Shown one piece after another: positions 33,032-42,047 of a stretch of 64,000 bases of DNA; position 1 is the stretch's first letter; every line of letters starts with the position of its first letter. The translations under genes and the position numbers were made by a program. Source of the DNA: Lepidurus packardi (Eukaryota > Arthropoda > Branchiopoda > Notostraca > Triopsidae); the NCBI GenBank assembly GCA_023053545.1, contig JAKZAN010000001.1, positions 4,236,565 through 4,300,564 on the forward strand, given 5' to 3'. The notes beneath the pieces were generated by a model. The model ran no database searches, was not told the DNA's origin, and was given only the letters and a program-made list of their open reading frames with translations.

Positions 33032-34231
33032 ATGGCAACGCGTAGCGGCCGGGATTACCATCAAGCAAGAAAAATGGACGTTGACGCGATCGAAAGAATA
33101 CTAGGAGCAGTTACGGCTCGACAGGCGGACATTATGGAACGCGAACGGCAAGCCTTCAGAGAGGAGTTACAAATGCAGCGCCAGGCATTCCTGGGCCTCC
33201 TTGAAGAACAAGCCACACCGAGACCGATTATCCAGCAACCGCGTGTTTTGTCGTCAACGAGTCTCGCCGCCATTCCACACTTCACTGGTGGGCCAGCAGA
33301 GAATGTCCATTCCTTGTTGGACGTTGTAGCACGTGTGGGTACGGTAGAGGGTTGGAGCTCAGAAAATCGCCTGAGAGCTGCCCTATCTAAAATAGCCGAT
33401 ACCGCATATCTTTGGCATGCGGCTAAGGGGGTGGACCACGTCACATGGGACACATGGAGGACAGCGCTGATCGGCGCCTTTGGGCGAACGCTGACGTTGG
33501 AAGAATGGGGCCGAATGGTGGAAGCGAGGCGTCAACTTCCCGGGGAATCAACAACGGCATATATTTACGACAAGCTACGTTTATGTCGCTTATGCCCCGT
33601 AGCTCTCCCCGAGAGTGAACAGGTGAAGAGACTGGCTTGGGGATTGCTGCGCCCGGAAGTAGCTGCCGCAGTAATGGCTGGAGCACCAGCTGCTGTGGAC
33701 ACATTCATTGCTCAAGTCGCTAATGTTGAGCAGGGGATGGGAAGTGCAGCAAACGCAGCCCCAGTAGCTGCGTTAACCACTGTGGCGCCGGTCTATCCCA
33801 ACACTATCCCCCCAACGCAGATCAGCCAACGACCGCAGGGAGCCGCCCCGATTTTTGAACCATCCAGCCATGCGAAGCCCATTGACCAGGTCCTGGAAAA
33901 ACTAATAAGTCGGCTTACGAATATAGAAGAGCGTTTGGGAACTAACCAAGAAACGAGAAGAAGCACTCGCCCGTCCAACGAAGTACACAGCCAGCTCCAG
34001 TATACAGCTCCTCAGCCAGCTCCAGCAGTACCCCGAGGAAGACGCAGTGAATGCTACAACTGCGGCGGCCAAGGACACCTGGCCCGTGACTGCCCTCAAC
34101 CCCAACGTCCGCGAGGAAGAGTTTGTTATTATTGCCACCAGGAGGGACATGTTTCCCGCGAATGTCCCCAACGTCCTGGGTCGGGAAACGAGCAAGCCGG
34201 TCCACGGGACCAGGACCGGCCAATACAGTAG
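33032..34231 (+). CDS. Gag of Gypsy-2
   Basis: This is the structural capsid/nucleocapsid protein of the element. The frame is open from 32987; I favour MATRSGRDYHQ at 33032 as start because it precedes the conserved part and its context is better, giving about 399 residues. An N-terminal helix (MERERQAFREELQMQRQ) leads into a capsid-like domain (FTGGPAENVHSLLDVVARV, then AYIYDKLRLCRLCP). Two CCHC zinc knuckles follow near the C-terminus (CYNCGGQGHLARDC and CYYCHQEGHVSREC). Gypsy-4 encodes a clearly related Gag. The last 109 bases overlap the pol frame, which is offset by -1, so pol is expected through programmed frameshifting as known in this family. Confidence 0.9.
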   Translation: MATRSGRDYHQARKMDVDAIERILGAVTARQADIMERERQAFREELQMQRQAFLGLLEEQATPRPIIQQPRVLSSTSLAAIPHFTGGPAENVHSLLDVVARVGTVEGWSSENRLRAALSKIADTAYLWHAAKGVDHVTWDTWRTALIGAFGRTLTLEEWGRMVEARRQLPGESTTAYIYDKLRLCRLCPVALPESEQVKRLAWGLLRPEVAAAVMAGAPAAVDTFIAQVANVEQGMGSAANAAPVAALTTVAPVYPNTIPPTQISQRPQGAAPIFEPSSHAKPIDQVLEKLISRLTNIEERLGTNQETRRSTRPSNEVHSQLQYTAPQPAPAVPRGRRSECYNCGGQGHLARDCPQPQRPRGRVCYYCHQEGHVSRECPQRPGSGNEQAGPRDQDRPIQ

Positions 34232-37200
34232 TCAGCATTACGGCAACGAGGGGGCAGTTACCACTGGTTCAGGTAACGGTCCCTTCAATTGGGAGATGCG
34301 CTGCCTTGGTAGACACGGGAGCGTGTGTAAGCGTGGTCCGAGCAGACGTGGTAAGAACTGCAAGAAGCGAGATGGAAGCAGCGAATGGTAACGACTTACG
34401 TGGTGTCGATGGAAGACTCGTCCATCCGATTGGGGTAGTGGCACTAACCATTCAGTACGAAAATTCTGACGTAAAGCTGCCCAACGTTCCGGTTGTCGAG
34501 TCGTCGCCGTTCCAGTTGATCCTAGGTATGGATTGGATCGTAAGCAGCCGCGTGTCCCTGTGTCCAGATGGTAACGGCGGAATGATGGTTAAGGTTGCAG
34601 AACGTCCAAAGGAAACTACAGCATCAGACAAGAATGATGTGCGTTTCGCGGGGACGTCGGGGCAATTCGAAGATACCAGAGGAGACCAACCTCCATCAGA
34701 GCCACAGGATATTCGAGCATCAGCGGCGGAAGAATTTTGGGAGGAGGGAGACATGACTCCGGAAGAAGTAATGGACGGCGAAAATGAGCGTCTCCGGCAC
34801 GTGGAGATTGAAGATGGTATGGAAACCGATCAAATTGGTCCCTTGGTCGTTGTAGAAAATACCAGCATTGCACCGGCCACTATGGAGTTCGTCCAATTAC
34901 GAGTGCCATCTGCCAGCGTTAGTGTCGTAAGCACCGCCACTGTATTCCATGGGGCACCCGGCTACGAATGGATAAGTCCAGCTTCTGTACTGCCAGTAAA
35001 GAAAGGTCGAGTTAATGTACCAGTACTAAACATAGGACGACAAAGCCTTTACTTAAATCGAGACCAACATCTTTTGGACGCCTATTACGTAGATGCCATT
35101 AGCACCCCTCTAGGAAACGAGTCAGCCGTCAACTGCTGTGTAATGACCGAAGAAAGTGAGGGAACCCCCAAACCTTCTCCGATCACCTGGAATGTTGGTA
35201 ATAACCTGACGGAGTCCGAGCGTAAACATGTGATTGACATGATCGAAAAGTATCGACATTGTTTTTGTGGTCCAGGGGAGAAGTTGGGCAGTACCACGCT
35301 GGCCATGCATAAAATTGACGTCGGTGATCATCCCCCTGTCAAGCAGTTCTTTCGCAGAGTTTCTCCGGGTGAGCGCGATATTATCTCAGAACAAGTAAAC
35401 GAGATGTTACAGCAAGGGATCGTGACCCCATCGCAGAGTCCGTGGGCCTCGCCGGTCGTACTGGTACGCAAGAAGACGGGAGAAATTCGATTCTGTATTG
35501 ACTACCGTAAACTCAATTCTGTGACGAAACGAGATGTGTATCCTCTCCCTCGAACTGAAGACGTACTGGACCGGCTAGAAGGCGCAGAATACTTTACATC
35601 ATTGGACCTAGCAAGTGGGTACTGGCAAGTAGAGATCGATCCAATCTGCAGAGAGAAAACGGCGTTCGCAACACCAGATGGCCTCTTTGAATTCAAACGA
35701 ATGCCATTCGGCCTGTCAAATGCCCCGGCCACCTTTCAGAGATTGATGGATCAAATATTAGCGGGACTCAAGTGGGAACTATGTCTCGTGTATTTAGATG
35801 ACATTATGGTCCATGGTCGCGATTTCCAGGAGCATCAGGAACGACTGGAATCTGTCCTACAGGCTATCGAGCGGTCTGGATTGAAGCTAAAACCAAAGAA
35901 ATGTCACTTCGCAGCGTCTGAAATAACATTCCTGGGACACGTGGTCAACAGAGATGGCCTCCACCCGAATCCCGAAAGGCTGCGGGGTATCCAAGAATTC
36001 CCGATACCAAAGAACGCTCGAAACGTACGAGAGTTTCTAGGGATGGCTGGTTACTACAGAAGATTCGTAAGAGGATTTGCACCAATCTGCAGTTCTTTAA
36101 ATAGCCTCCTCAAGAAAGGTTATCCCTGGCACTGGGGAGCGAAAGAAAACGGGGCCTTCCAGCACCTCAAAGAAGAACTGACGACCGCTCCAATCATGCA
36201 GCATTTCGTAGAAGATTGGCCTTGCGAAATTCACACGGACGCCTGTTACATCGGTTTGGGGGCGGCTTTAATCCAGCGAAAAGGCGAACATGAACATACC
36301 GTAGCTTTCATCAGTCGCCGTTTGACGGATCCCGAAACTAGATACCATAGCAACGAATTGGAGCTGTTGGCTGTAGTATGGTCAGTGGAAAAGTTTCGCC
36401 ATTACATCTATGGAAGACCCTTCGTTGTGGTGACGGATAACTCGACAGTTACATGGTTGCATCAAAAGCAAACAACGAACGCCAAGCTGGGCCGATGGGT
36501 TATGAGTCTTCTCGAGCATGACATTAAATTCGTGCATCGAAAGGGGAAGGCTAACGTCGTCGCTGACGCTCTGTCGCGGAATTCTATGGGAGTTCCGGAA
36601 GAAACTGACGTACCAGGCGAAATGTACATATCTGTACTGGTTGATACCAATTCCAATCGCCAAGACTTCGTGCTCCAACAACGCGTTGACGAAGACCTAG
36701 CCAAAATCATTTCTGTCTTGGAGAATTGCGAGGGAGCTGTGGCTCATGGGCTGCAGCCGGAAAAGAATTTCTGTATCGTAAACGGAGGGCTGTATCGCAG
36801 GAATGATGGAAGGGGCAGAAAACTTCTATTGGTAATACCCCGCTCACTCAGACGACAGGTGCTAGAGACCTGTCATGCAGGTTCGTCGGGTGGGCATCTT
36901 GGAGTAACGAAGACACTGGCCAGGCTTCAAGAACGTTTCTGGTGGAAGAAATGTGCACGACATGTTCAGAAGTTTGTTGGTGGGTGTGGTCATTGCCAGA
37001 AATTCAAACAGCCTCCTGGTAGACCTGTGGGATATCTTCAGCCAATACTTCCAACGTGCAAGCCTTTCGCCATGCTCGGGATTGACCATGTAGGTCCACT
37101 GCCACTTACGTCACGGGGGAAAAGGCACATTTTGGTATGTGTAGACTATGCGACTCGCTATGTAGAGGCTAAAGCAGTACCCGATACTTCTGCTAAAGAA

Positions 37201-38079
37201 GTCTGCAACATCCTGGAAAGCCGTTTCATGTGGCGACATTCTACACCGGAGAAAATTGTGACCGATCGTGGGTCTGGGTTCTCTGCGCAACTTTTGGAAG
37301 AAGTGCTGGAAAAATTGGGAGTGGTGCATATGATGGCAGCAGCCAGCCATCCACAGACGAACGGATTATGCGAAAGAAACAACAGGACCTTAAAAGAGGT
37401 ACTTTCTGCCTATTTGGATGACGAAGCGGTCAGTTGGGATCAGGTGTTAAGGAAGGCTGTTTTCTCCATAAATACTGCCCGCCAAGAGACGACAGGTTTC
37501 ACGCCCTTTGAACTAGTTTATGGACGTCTCCCGAATTTGTCCGAAGAAAATGCCTATCCGTGGCCAGAAGAAGCGCCAGAAACCTACGAGCAATTCTTGG
37601 ATCGTGTGGAATGTAGCCGACTGCACGCAGTAGACCAAATCCGCAGAACACAACTAAAACAGAAACAGGATTATGACGGTCGTAGACGGGAAGACGTGTC
37701 TTTCAAGATCGGAGACTTGGTATGGGTACGGCGTATAATCCGGCGAGTAGGAAAACCCCAGAAGTTCGAACCAAAGTACATCGGCCCTTTTAAGATCACC
37801 AAAAAACTCACTCCAGTAACGTATCGCGTATCCGATCCCCCTGGTCTACATACCCGAAAGAGGTGGCGTGTATTTCCAGCCCATATCTCGCAACTGAAAC
37901 CGTACAAAAAGGGATATTTTAGTGGAGAAGAGGATTCCGATAGCGACAATACTGGATGCAGTGAAGCAAAAGAAGCCTCAGCCGTCAACAAAAATGAAGA
38001 CAAGGACGAAACCGAGGGGCGGTATCCACGAAGGGAGATACAACGTCCAGAAAAGCTAAATGACTATGTGCTTGATTAG
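34123..38079 (+). CDS. Pol polyprotein of Gypsy-2
   Basis: This open frame of about 1318 codons overlaps the end of gag. In order it carries an aspartic protease (LVDTGACVSVV, about 34310), reverse transcriptase (FCIDYRKLNSVTKRD, FGLSNAPATFQRLMDQ and the YLDD box near 35790), RNase H (IHTDACYIGLGAALIQ, about 36230), an integrase HHCC region (CHAGSSGGHLGV to CGHCQKF, about 36870-37005), the DDE core (GIDHVGPLPL, TDRGSGFSAQ, HPQTNGLCERNNRTL) and a C-terminal domain (GDLVWVRRI..KYIGPFKI). This order is that of Ty3/Gypsy elements. The first codon need not be a start, since entry by -1 frameshifting from gag is likely. There is no envelope-like gene after pol. Confidence 0.92.
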   Translation: MLLLPPGGTCFPRMSPTSWVGKRASRSTGPGPANTVVSITATRGQLPLVQVTVPSIGRCAALVDTGACVSVVRADVVRTARSEMEAANGNDLRGVDGRLVHPIGVVALTIQYENSDVKLPNVPVVESSPFQLILGMDWIVSSRVSLCPDGNGGMMVKVAERPKETTASDKNDVRFAGTSGQFEDTRGDQPPSEPQDIRASAAEEFWEEGDMTPEEVMDGENERLRHVEIEDGMETDQIGPLVVVENTSIAPATMEFVQLRVPSASVSVVSTATVFHGAPGYEWISPASVLPVKKGRVNVPVLNIGRQSLYLNRDQHLLDAYYVDAISTPLGNESAVNCCVMTEESEGTPKPSPITWNVGNNLTESERKHVIDMIEKYRHCFCGPGEKLGSTTLAMHKIDVGDHPPVKQFFRRVSPGERDIISEQVNEMLQQGIVTPSQSPWASPVVLVRKKTGEIRFCIDYRKLNSVTKRDVYPLPRTEDVLDRLEGAEYFTSLDLASGYWQVEIDPICREKTAFATPDGLFEFKRMPFGLSNAPATFQRLMDQILAGLKWELCLVYLDDIMVHGRDFQEHQERLESVLQAIERSGLKLKPKKCHFAASEITFLGHVVNRDGLHPNPERLRGIQEFPIPKNARNVREFLGMAGYYRRFVRGFAPICSSLNSLLKKGYPWHWGAKENGAFQHLKEELTTAPIMQHFVEDWPCEIHTDACYIGLGAALIQRKGEHEHTVAFISRRLTDPETRYHSNELELLAVVWSVEKFRHYIYGRPFVVVTDNSTVTWLHQKQTTNAKLGRWVMSLLEHDIKFVHRKGKANVVADALSRNSMGVPEETDVPGEMYISVLVDTNSNRQDFVLQQRVDEDLAKIISVLENCEGAVAHGLQPEKNFCIVNGGLYRRNDGRGRKLLLVIPRSLRRQVLETCHAGSSGGHLGVTKTLARLQERFWWKKCARHVQKFVGGCGHCQKFKQPPGRPVGYLQPILPTCKPFAMLGIDHVGPLPLTSRGKRHILVCVDYATRYVEAKAVPDTSAKEVCNILESRFMWRHSTPEKIVTDRGSGFSAQLLEEVLEKLGVVHMMAAASHPQTNGLCERNNRTLKEVLSAYLDDEAVSWDQVLRKAVFSINTARQETTGFTPFELVYGRLPNLSEENAYPWPEEAPETYEQFLDRVECSRLHAVDQIRRTQLKQKQDYDGRRREDVSFKIGDLVWVRRIIRRVGKPQKFEPKYIGPFKITKKLTPVTYRVSDPPGLHTRKRWRVFPAHISQLKPYKKGYFSGEEDSDSDNTGCSEAKEASAVNKNEDKDETEGRYPRREIQRPEKLNDYVLD

Positions 38080-38230
38080 ATTAGTAATCTAATGAGACTG
38101 ATGTTAGTTATACTTTATGTTCGGAAATTACCTGTGATATTTGGATGATTTTATGGATGCAAAATTAACGTAGAAACAAATGTAAATAGACTTCACTCGA
38201 GGACGAGTGAATTGGTCAGGAAGGGCCGAG

Positions 38231-38489
38231 TGTGGCAAACTGACGCTAGACGGTGCGAGAAGCATGGGAAGAGAGAAGCGGAGTAGAGCGGAGGAGTCGA
38301 GTGGGACCATAGAGTGGGACTATCGGAAGACGGCGGAAGCCATTGTGCGAGCGCGCGAAATTTGATAGTTGAAATACAAAAGCTTAAGCCCTTAGTCAGA
38401 AGTTACTTTCCCTTCTTTCATACGTGATTTGTGCATTAACTTATGTAATCCCCCATTTTTAAACAGCGTAAATCGCAATTTACGCTACA
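38231..38489 (+). repeat. 3' LTR of Gypsy-2
   Basis: 259 bases, the same as the 5' LTR apart from a short internal tandem duplication (13 bases, about 38300-38325) and about two substitutions. Confidence 0.93.
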
Positions 38490-38807
38490 ATATTAATCAA
38501 GTGTCGCCCAGACACCGTTAAAGAGGGCGTCAACATATCGCCTATTCGTCCAACCCTCTACCGTTGATGCTGGGGATAGCAACCCGAAGGAAGCGGGTTC
38601 GGGAACCAATGACGCAATGAACTGGCCACCCCGGAAGTTACGCCAAGTGACGCTATAACTTTCATTGTTGTCAATTGTTTTGGTAAGTCTTCTTGCTATC
38701 GTTAACCAGGAAGGAACCTTTTGCATTTTCTCCCAAAGTTTTCGTGTATTGTGCCCTCAGTTTTTCAACCTTAGAAGGTTCCTCATTTCGTACGGGTTGC
38801 CTGGACC

Positions 38808-40419
38808 ATGGGTAAGCGTTTTTTGCCTTTTTGTTTACCATTCAAGTACATCTAGTCTTAGAAGAAGCTTAGCCAAATAGTTTCAACCGCGAGTGCTATG
38901 GTTTTTCCCTTTCGATAAGAAAGCAACAGAGTTGTAACAGGAGTCCTAATCGGTTTTTATTTTCCAGAAATACCCATAAAAAATTGTGAACGAAGTCCTG
39001 ATCGTCTTGTTGTAATTTGGAGGTCATGGATGGCCCAATTCTCCTGAAATCCTAAACAGCTTTTTTCTGTTGTTGTTTCCTATGTACGTTTGTTGTACGT
39101 ACGTATTTTTCTGTGATATATATTATGGGACCTTTTGTTCAGTCTCCCTAACACTTGACTTGTGTTTTCTTTAACAGATGACGCTGCTCCACGGATCGCT
39201 TTGCCTCGTTCGTGGCATGCCTGTGCGCGAGACTTTAAGGTAAGATCAATACAATCCCTTAAGGGAATTTCTTTTGACTAATACGATCTTCTGTATCTAT
39301 CTGGCGTGGCAATTGCTATGTGAGTCAAGTACCTAATATGCTTTTATCTTGGTTAACAGGTACGTGCTTATCGCAGCTTGCCCTGGGCGACCCTGTCGCG
39401 CACCTGGGGACGACTGGCCAACACCCGTTTGCCTCGGTGGATGAGGAAGCCGGTCCTTGGGTTCTACGCGCGGACGTTTGGCGTAAACGTCGAAGAAGCC
39501 GCATCGGACAACCTGTCCGACTACTCCAGCATCGGCGAATTTTTTCGACGGCCGCTTAAACCAGGCGCACGCCCTATCAACACTACGGACTGCATTGTAA
39601 GTTGATGGGGTTTTTTATGCACTCGTTTCTCGTACTAAATATTGTTTGTTTTCTACAACAGGTGTCACCAGCCGATGGGAAAGTCCTCCATTTGGGCGCA
39701 GTGGACCGGAATGGACTGTTGGGACAAGTGAAGGGGGTGTATTACTCCCTGAGCCAGTTTTTTGGACCCTCAGAACTGGTGCAACTCTCAACAGGGTCCC
39801 CAGCCTCCGGCCTCCACTACTGTGTCATCTATCTGGCGCCCGGGGACTACCATCGGTTTCATTCCCCCGTTGAATGGGATATTTCATTGCGGCGACACTT
39901 TCCAGGTAATTCGCCATGAGAACAACAAAGGGTGTTACTAACCGGAATATTATCTTAGGGGAACTCCTTAGTGTGAACCCAAGCGTTTCCAAATGGGTCC
40001 CCGGCTTACTTGCCCTCAACGAGCGAGCCGTTTACTTTGGCCAGTGGCAGTACGGCTTGTTCAGCATGACAGCGGTCGGAGCTACCAATGTCGGCTCCAT
40101 ACGAGTCTATAAAGATCCAGTAAGTTAGTCGACGAGTTTGCGTTTTTGAAAGTGACTTAACAGTTTTCTTTTCTTTGTATTGTAGGAATTGGAAACAAAC
40201 TGTCGTGCCGGACGTCGCAGGACGACGGACTACAACTTCCACAAGGAACGTGCAGGCGGGGAGGGTCTCCATCAGGAGAAAGGTGAAGTATTCGGTGAGT
40301 TTAACTTTGGCTCTACAATGGTCCTTATTTTTCAGGCCCCCAAGGACTTTAAATTTACCGTCCAGCTTGGGCAAATCGTTCGAGTCGGTCAAGCTATCGC
40401 TCAAAATTCTAAACCGTAG
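38808..40419 (+). CDS. PISD: PISD (phosphatidylserine decarboxylase), intact copy in unit 3
   Basis: The enzyme makes phosphatidylethanolamine from phosphatidylserine at the mitochondrial inner membrane. Exons: 38808-38811, 39178-39239, 39360-39596, 39662-39905, 39959-40119 and 40186-40419; all junctions are GT-AG and the frame is open for 313 residues. Conserved stretches are [46 protein letters not shown] with catalytic Asp106, GDYHRFHSP with His165 and catalytic His168, [10 protein letters not shown], and FNFGST with Ser279, which would become the pyruvoyl group. Most family members have LGST; Phe here is a mild variation. The predicted start lacks a clear presequence and human PISD is about 100 residues longer, so an upstream exon before the pyrimidine-rich AG near 38777 may supply the leader. 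It is the best candidate for the functional copy in the window. Gypsy-2 lies immediately upstream and LINE-A immediately downstream. Confidence 0.88.
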
Positions 40420-40435
40420 CATTAATGTGGGTTCT

Positions 40436-40448
40436 AAGATGTCTGGCT
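40436..40448. repeat. Left target site duplication of LINE-A
   Basis: AAGATGTCTGGCT here and at 45401-45413 flanks LINE-A. PISD units 1 and 2 contain the sequence once, followed by ATTCGTTTCAG, giving the empty site. Confidence 0.93.
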
Positions 40449-40662
40449 GAGGTTTCACTGGGGACAACGTCTGAAGTAGACGTGTTTTCAGTTAGTTCCC
40501 TAGCTTTCCAAATATTTTCAGTGGTTCAATCGTACAGTGTTACCTGTGAGTTACCACATTGGATTGCAAACAATCTCGCTAATCGATTGAGTTACAAGTT
40601 GACTTATTTTGATACTAACTAATCAAGCTCTGATAGTTTTTACTTATCCCTTGTATGGTGAC

Positions 40663-42047
40663 ATGCTACGCTCTCCCCAACCCTCCTCCGGAGTGAGGAG
40701 GGGTGTTGTTGACAGTGACTCAGCAAACAAGGAAAGTCTAACAGAAAACATGGAAGAACAAACAGGTACCCGTTGTGAGTCCTGCGACAGTTTCTTTGAT
40801 CCGGTTTCAACCAACAGCAAATTGTGCTATGCGTGTACCAAACTAACGGAGAACAACCCAACCAATACAGTCCCAAGTGTACGCCACAAATTTACGGAGA
40901 ACAACCTAACCAATACAGTCCCAATTGAACGCCCGAAGAAAAGGGTGCGAGACAACTCGAACACGTTCAGTTCAACTGAAATGCTAGAAATGCTTAAAGA
41001 CCAGAATGAAGAGCTATTGAATAAAGTGGCCATTCTCACTTGCAAAATTGATGATTTACTACCAATTGCAGAAAGCGTCCCCCAATTACTGTTAGAAATG
41101 AAGTCCTTAAAGGAAATTATTGCTAAACACGGTATCCAATTGAACCCTACACCGGCTACACCATCACCACTGGAAGGCCCGTGGTCTACAGTGAACCGCA
41201 AACGACCTCTACCGTATAAGCCCTCTGGAACCCCCATTCAACAAAGGCAGTCAAGCCCACAAAGAAAACGACAAGACGAGCTCACGGTCTACATTCAACA
41301 ACAGGATGAAGAGAAAAGGAAAGAATTTGTTAAAAGAGAAGATCTACTCCAGAAATTGGACAAGGATCTACAAAAAAATGTGGCTCCAACGCTCCCAATA
41401 TCACCCTGGCTCGGAAAACTAAAGAACACATTGAAATCACACTGGATAGCGTAAAAGATAGGAATAAATCAGAGCTCCTCCTTCAAGATACCACATTAGA
41501 CTCATTTGGCAGAATTAAGACAATCCGACCGAAATCCCGTAATGTGGTCGTGATCCACCAAATACCCAGGCAGCCCAACTTCGAAGAAATTGCGAACCAC
41601 CTGAATAAGAAAAACACATCAACACAAGTTGAATTCACGGCTGACTCACTGCGTTGGATAAATTCAGACAGCACCAAAACATTTGGTTCACTTCTATTCA
41701 CATGTCCGACGGCGGAAGCTAAAGCAAGGCTACTCAGTCGAGGTTACGTTTATGCTTATAGCAGATCCGTCCAGGTGGAAGATCGTCGTCAAGAGCTCCT
41801 CACTCAGTGCTACAACTGCCAAAAATATGGCCACACGGCAGCCCACTGCAAAGAACCTCAACCATCTTGTGGAAAATGCGCGGGCAGACATACGACAAGA
41901 GACTGTTCTAACAATCAAAAGAAATGCAGTAACTGCGATGGCAACCATTTCTCGTTCGACAATAGCTGCCCAGTACGTGTCGCCGAAAGACAGAAACGCA
42001 ACCCCTACAACCCGCTAACCCAAACCCTAGCTCAACCAAAAACTTGA
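40663..42047 (+). pseudogene. LINE-A ORF1 (Gag-like RNA-binding protein), one frameshift
   Basis: ORF1 proteins of this group bind element RNA. The frame begins MLRSPQPSSGVRR at 40663 (a second candidate ATG, MEEQTGTRCESC, is at 40750). An N-terminal CESC...CYAC pair of Cys doublets (about 40775-40840) suggests a small zinc-binding module. A coiled segment follows (MLEMLKDQNEELLNKVA). At an A7 run (about 41371-41377) the frame changes: the upstream frame stops at 41454 while the downstream frame, already open there, continues through TKEHIEITLDSV and HQIPRQPNFEEIANH to three knuckle-like motifs (CYNCQKYGHTAAHC, CGKCAGRHTTRDC, CSNCDGNHFSFDNSC). A one base slip in the A-run is the likely cause. 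ORF2 opens before ORF1 ends. Confidence 0.8.
40843..40935. repeat. Short tandem duplication in LINE-A ORF1
   Basis: A unit of about 54 bases encoding TENNPTNTVPSVR occurs twice in frame (the second copy encodes TENNLTNTVPIER). Confidence 0.75.

Larger units (their letters stand above)
32405..38489 (+). mobile_element. Gypsy-2, young Ty3/Gypsy LTR retrotransposon
   Basis: This 6.1 kb element has LTRs at both ends, a primer binding site, gag and pol in overlapping frames, and a 4 base target duplication ATAT (32401-32404 and 38490-38493). The empty site survives in unit 1 at about 16795-16800 (CCGCCATATTAATC). The LTRs differ by only about two substitutions and a 13 base duplication in the right one, so the insertion is recent and postdates the block duplication. 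It looks whole. Gag and gene order place it with Gypsy-4 (58613 onward). Confidence 0.93.

Noticed and set aside
33061-38003. Several minus-strand frames opposite Gypsy-2
   Set aside because: Shadows of gag and pol codon bias.
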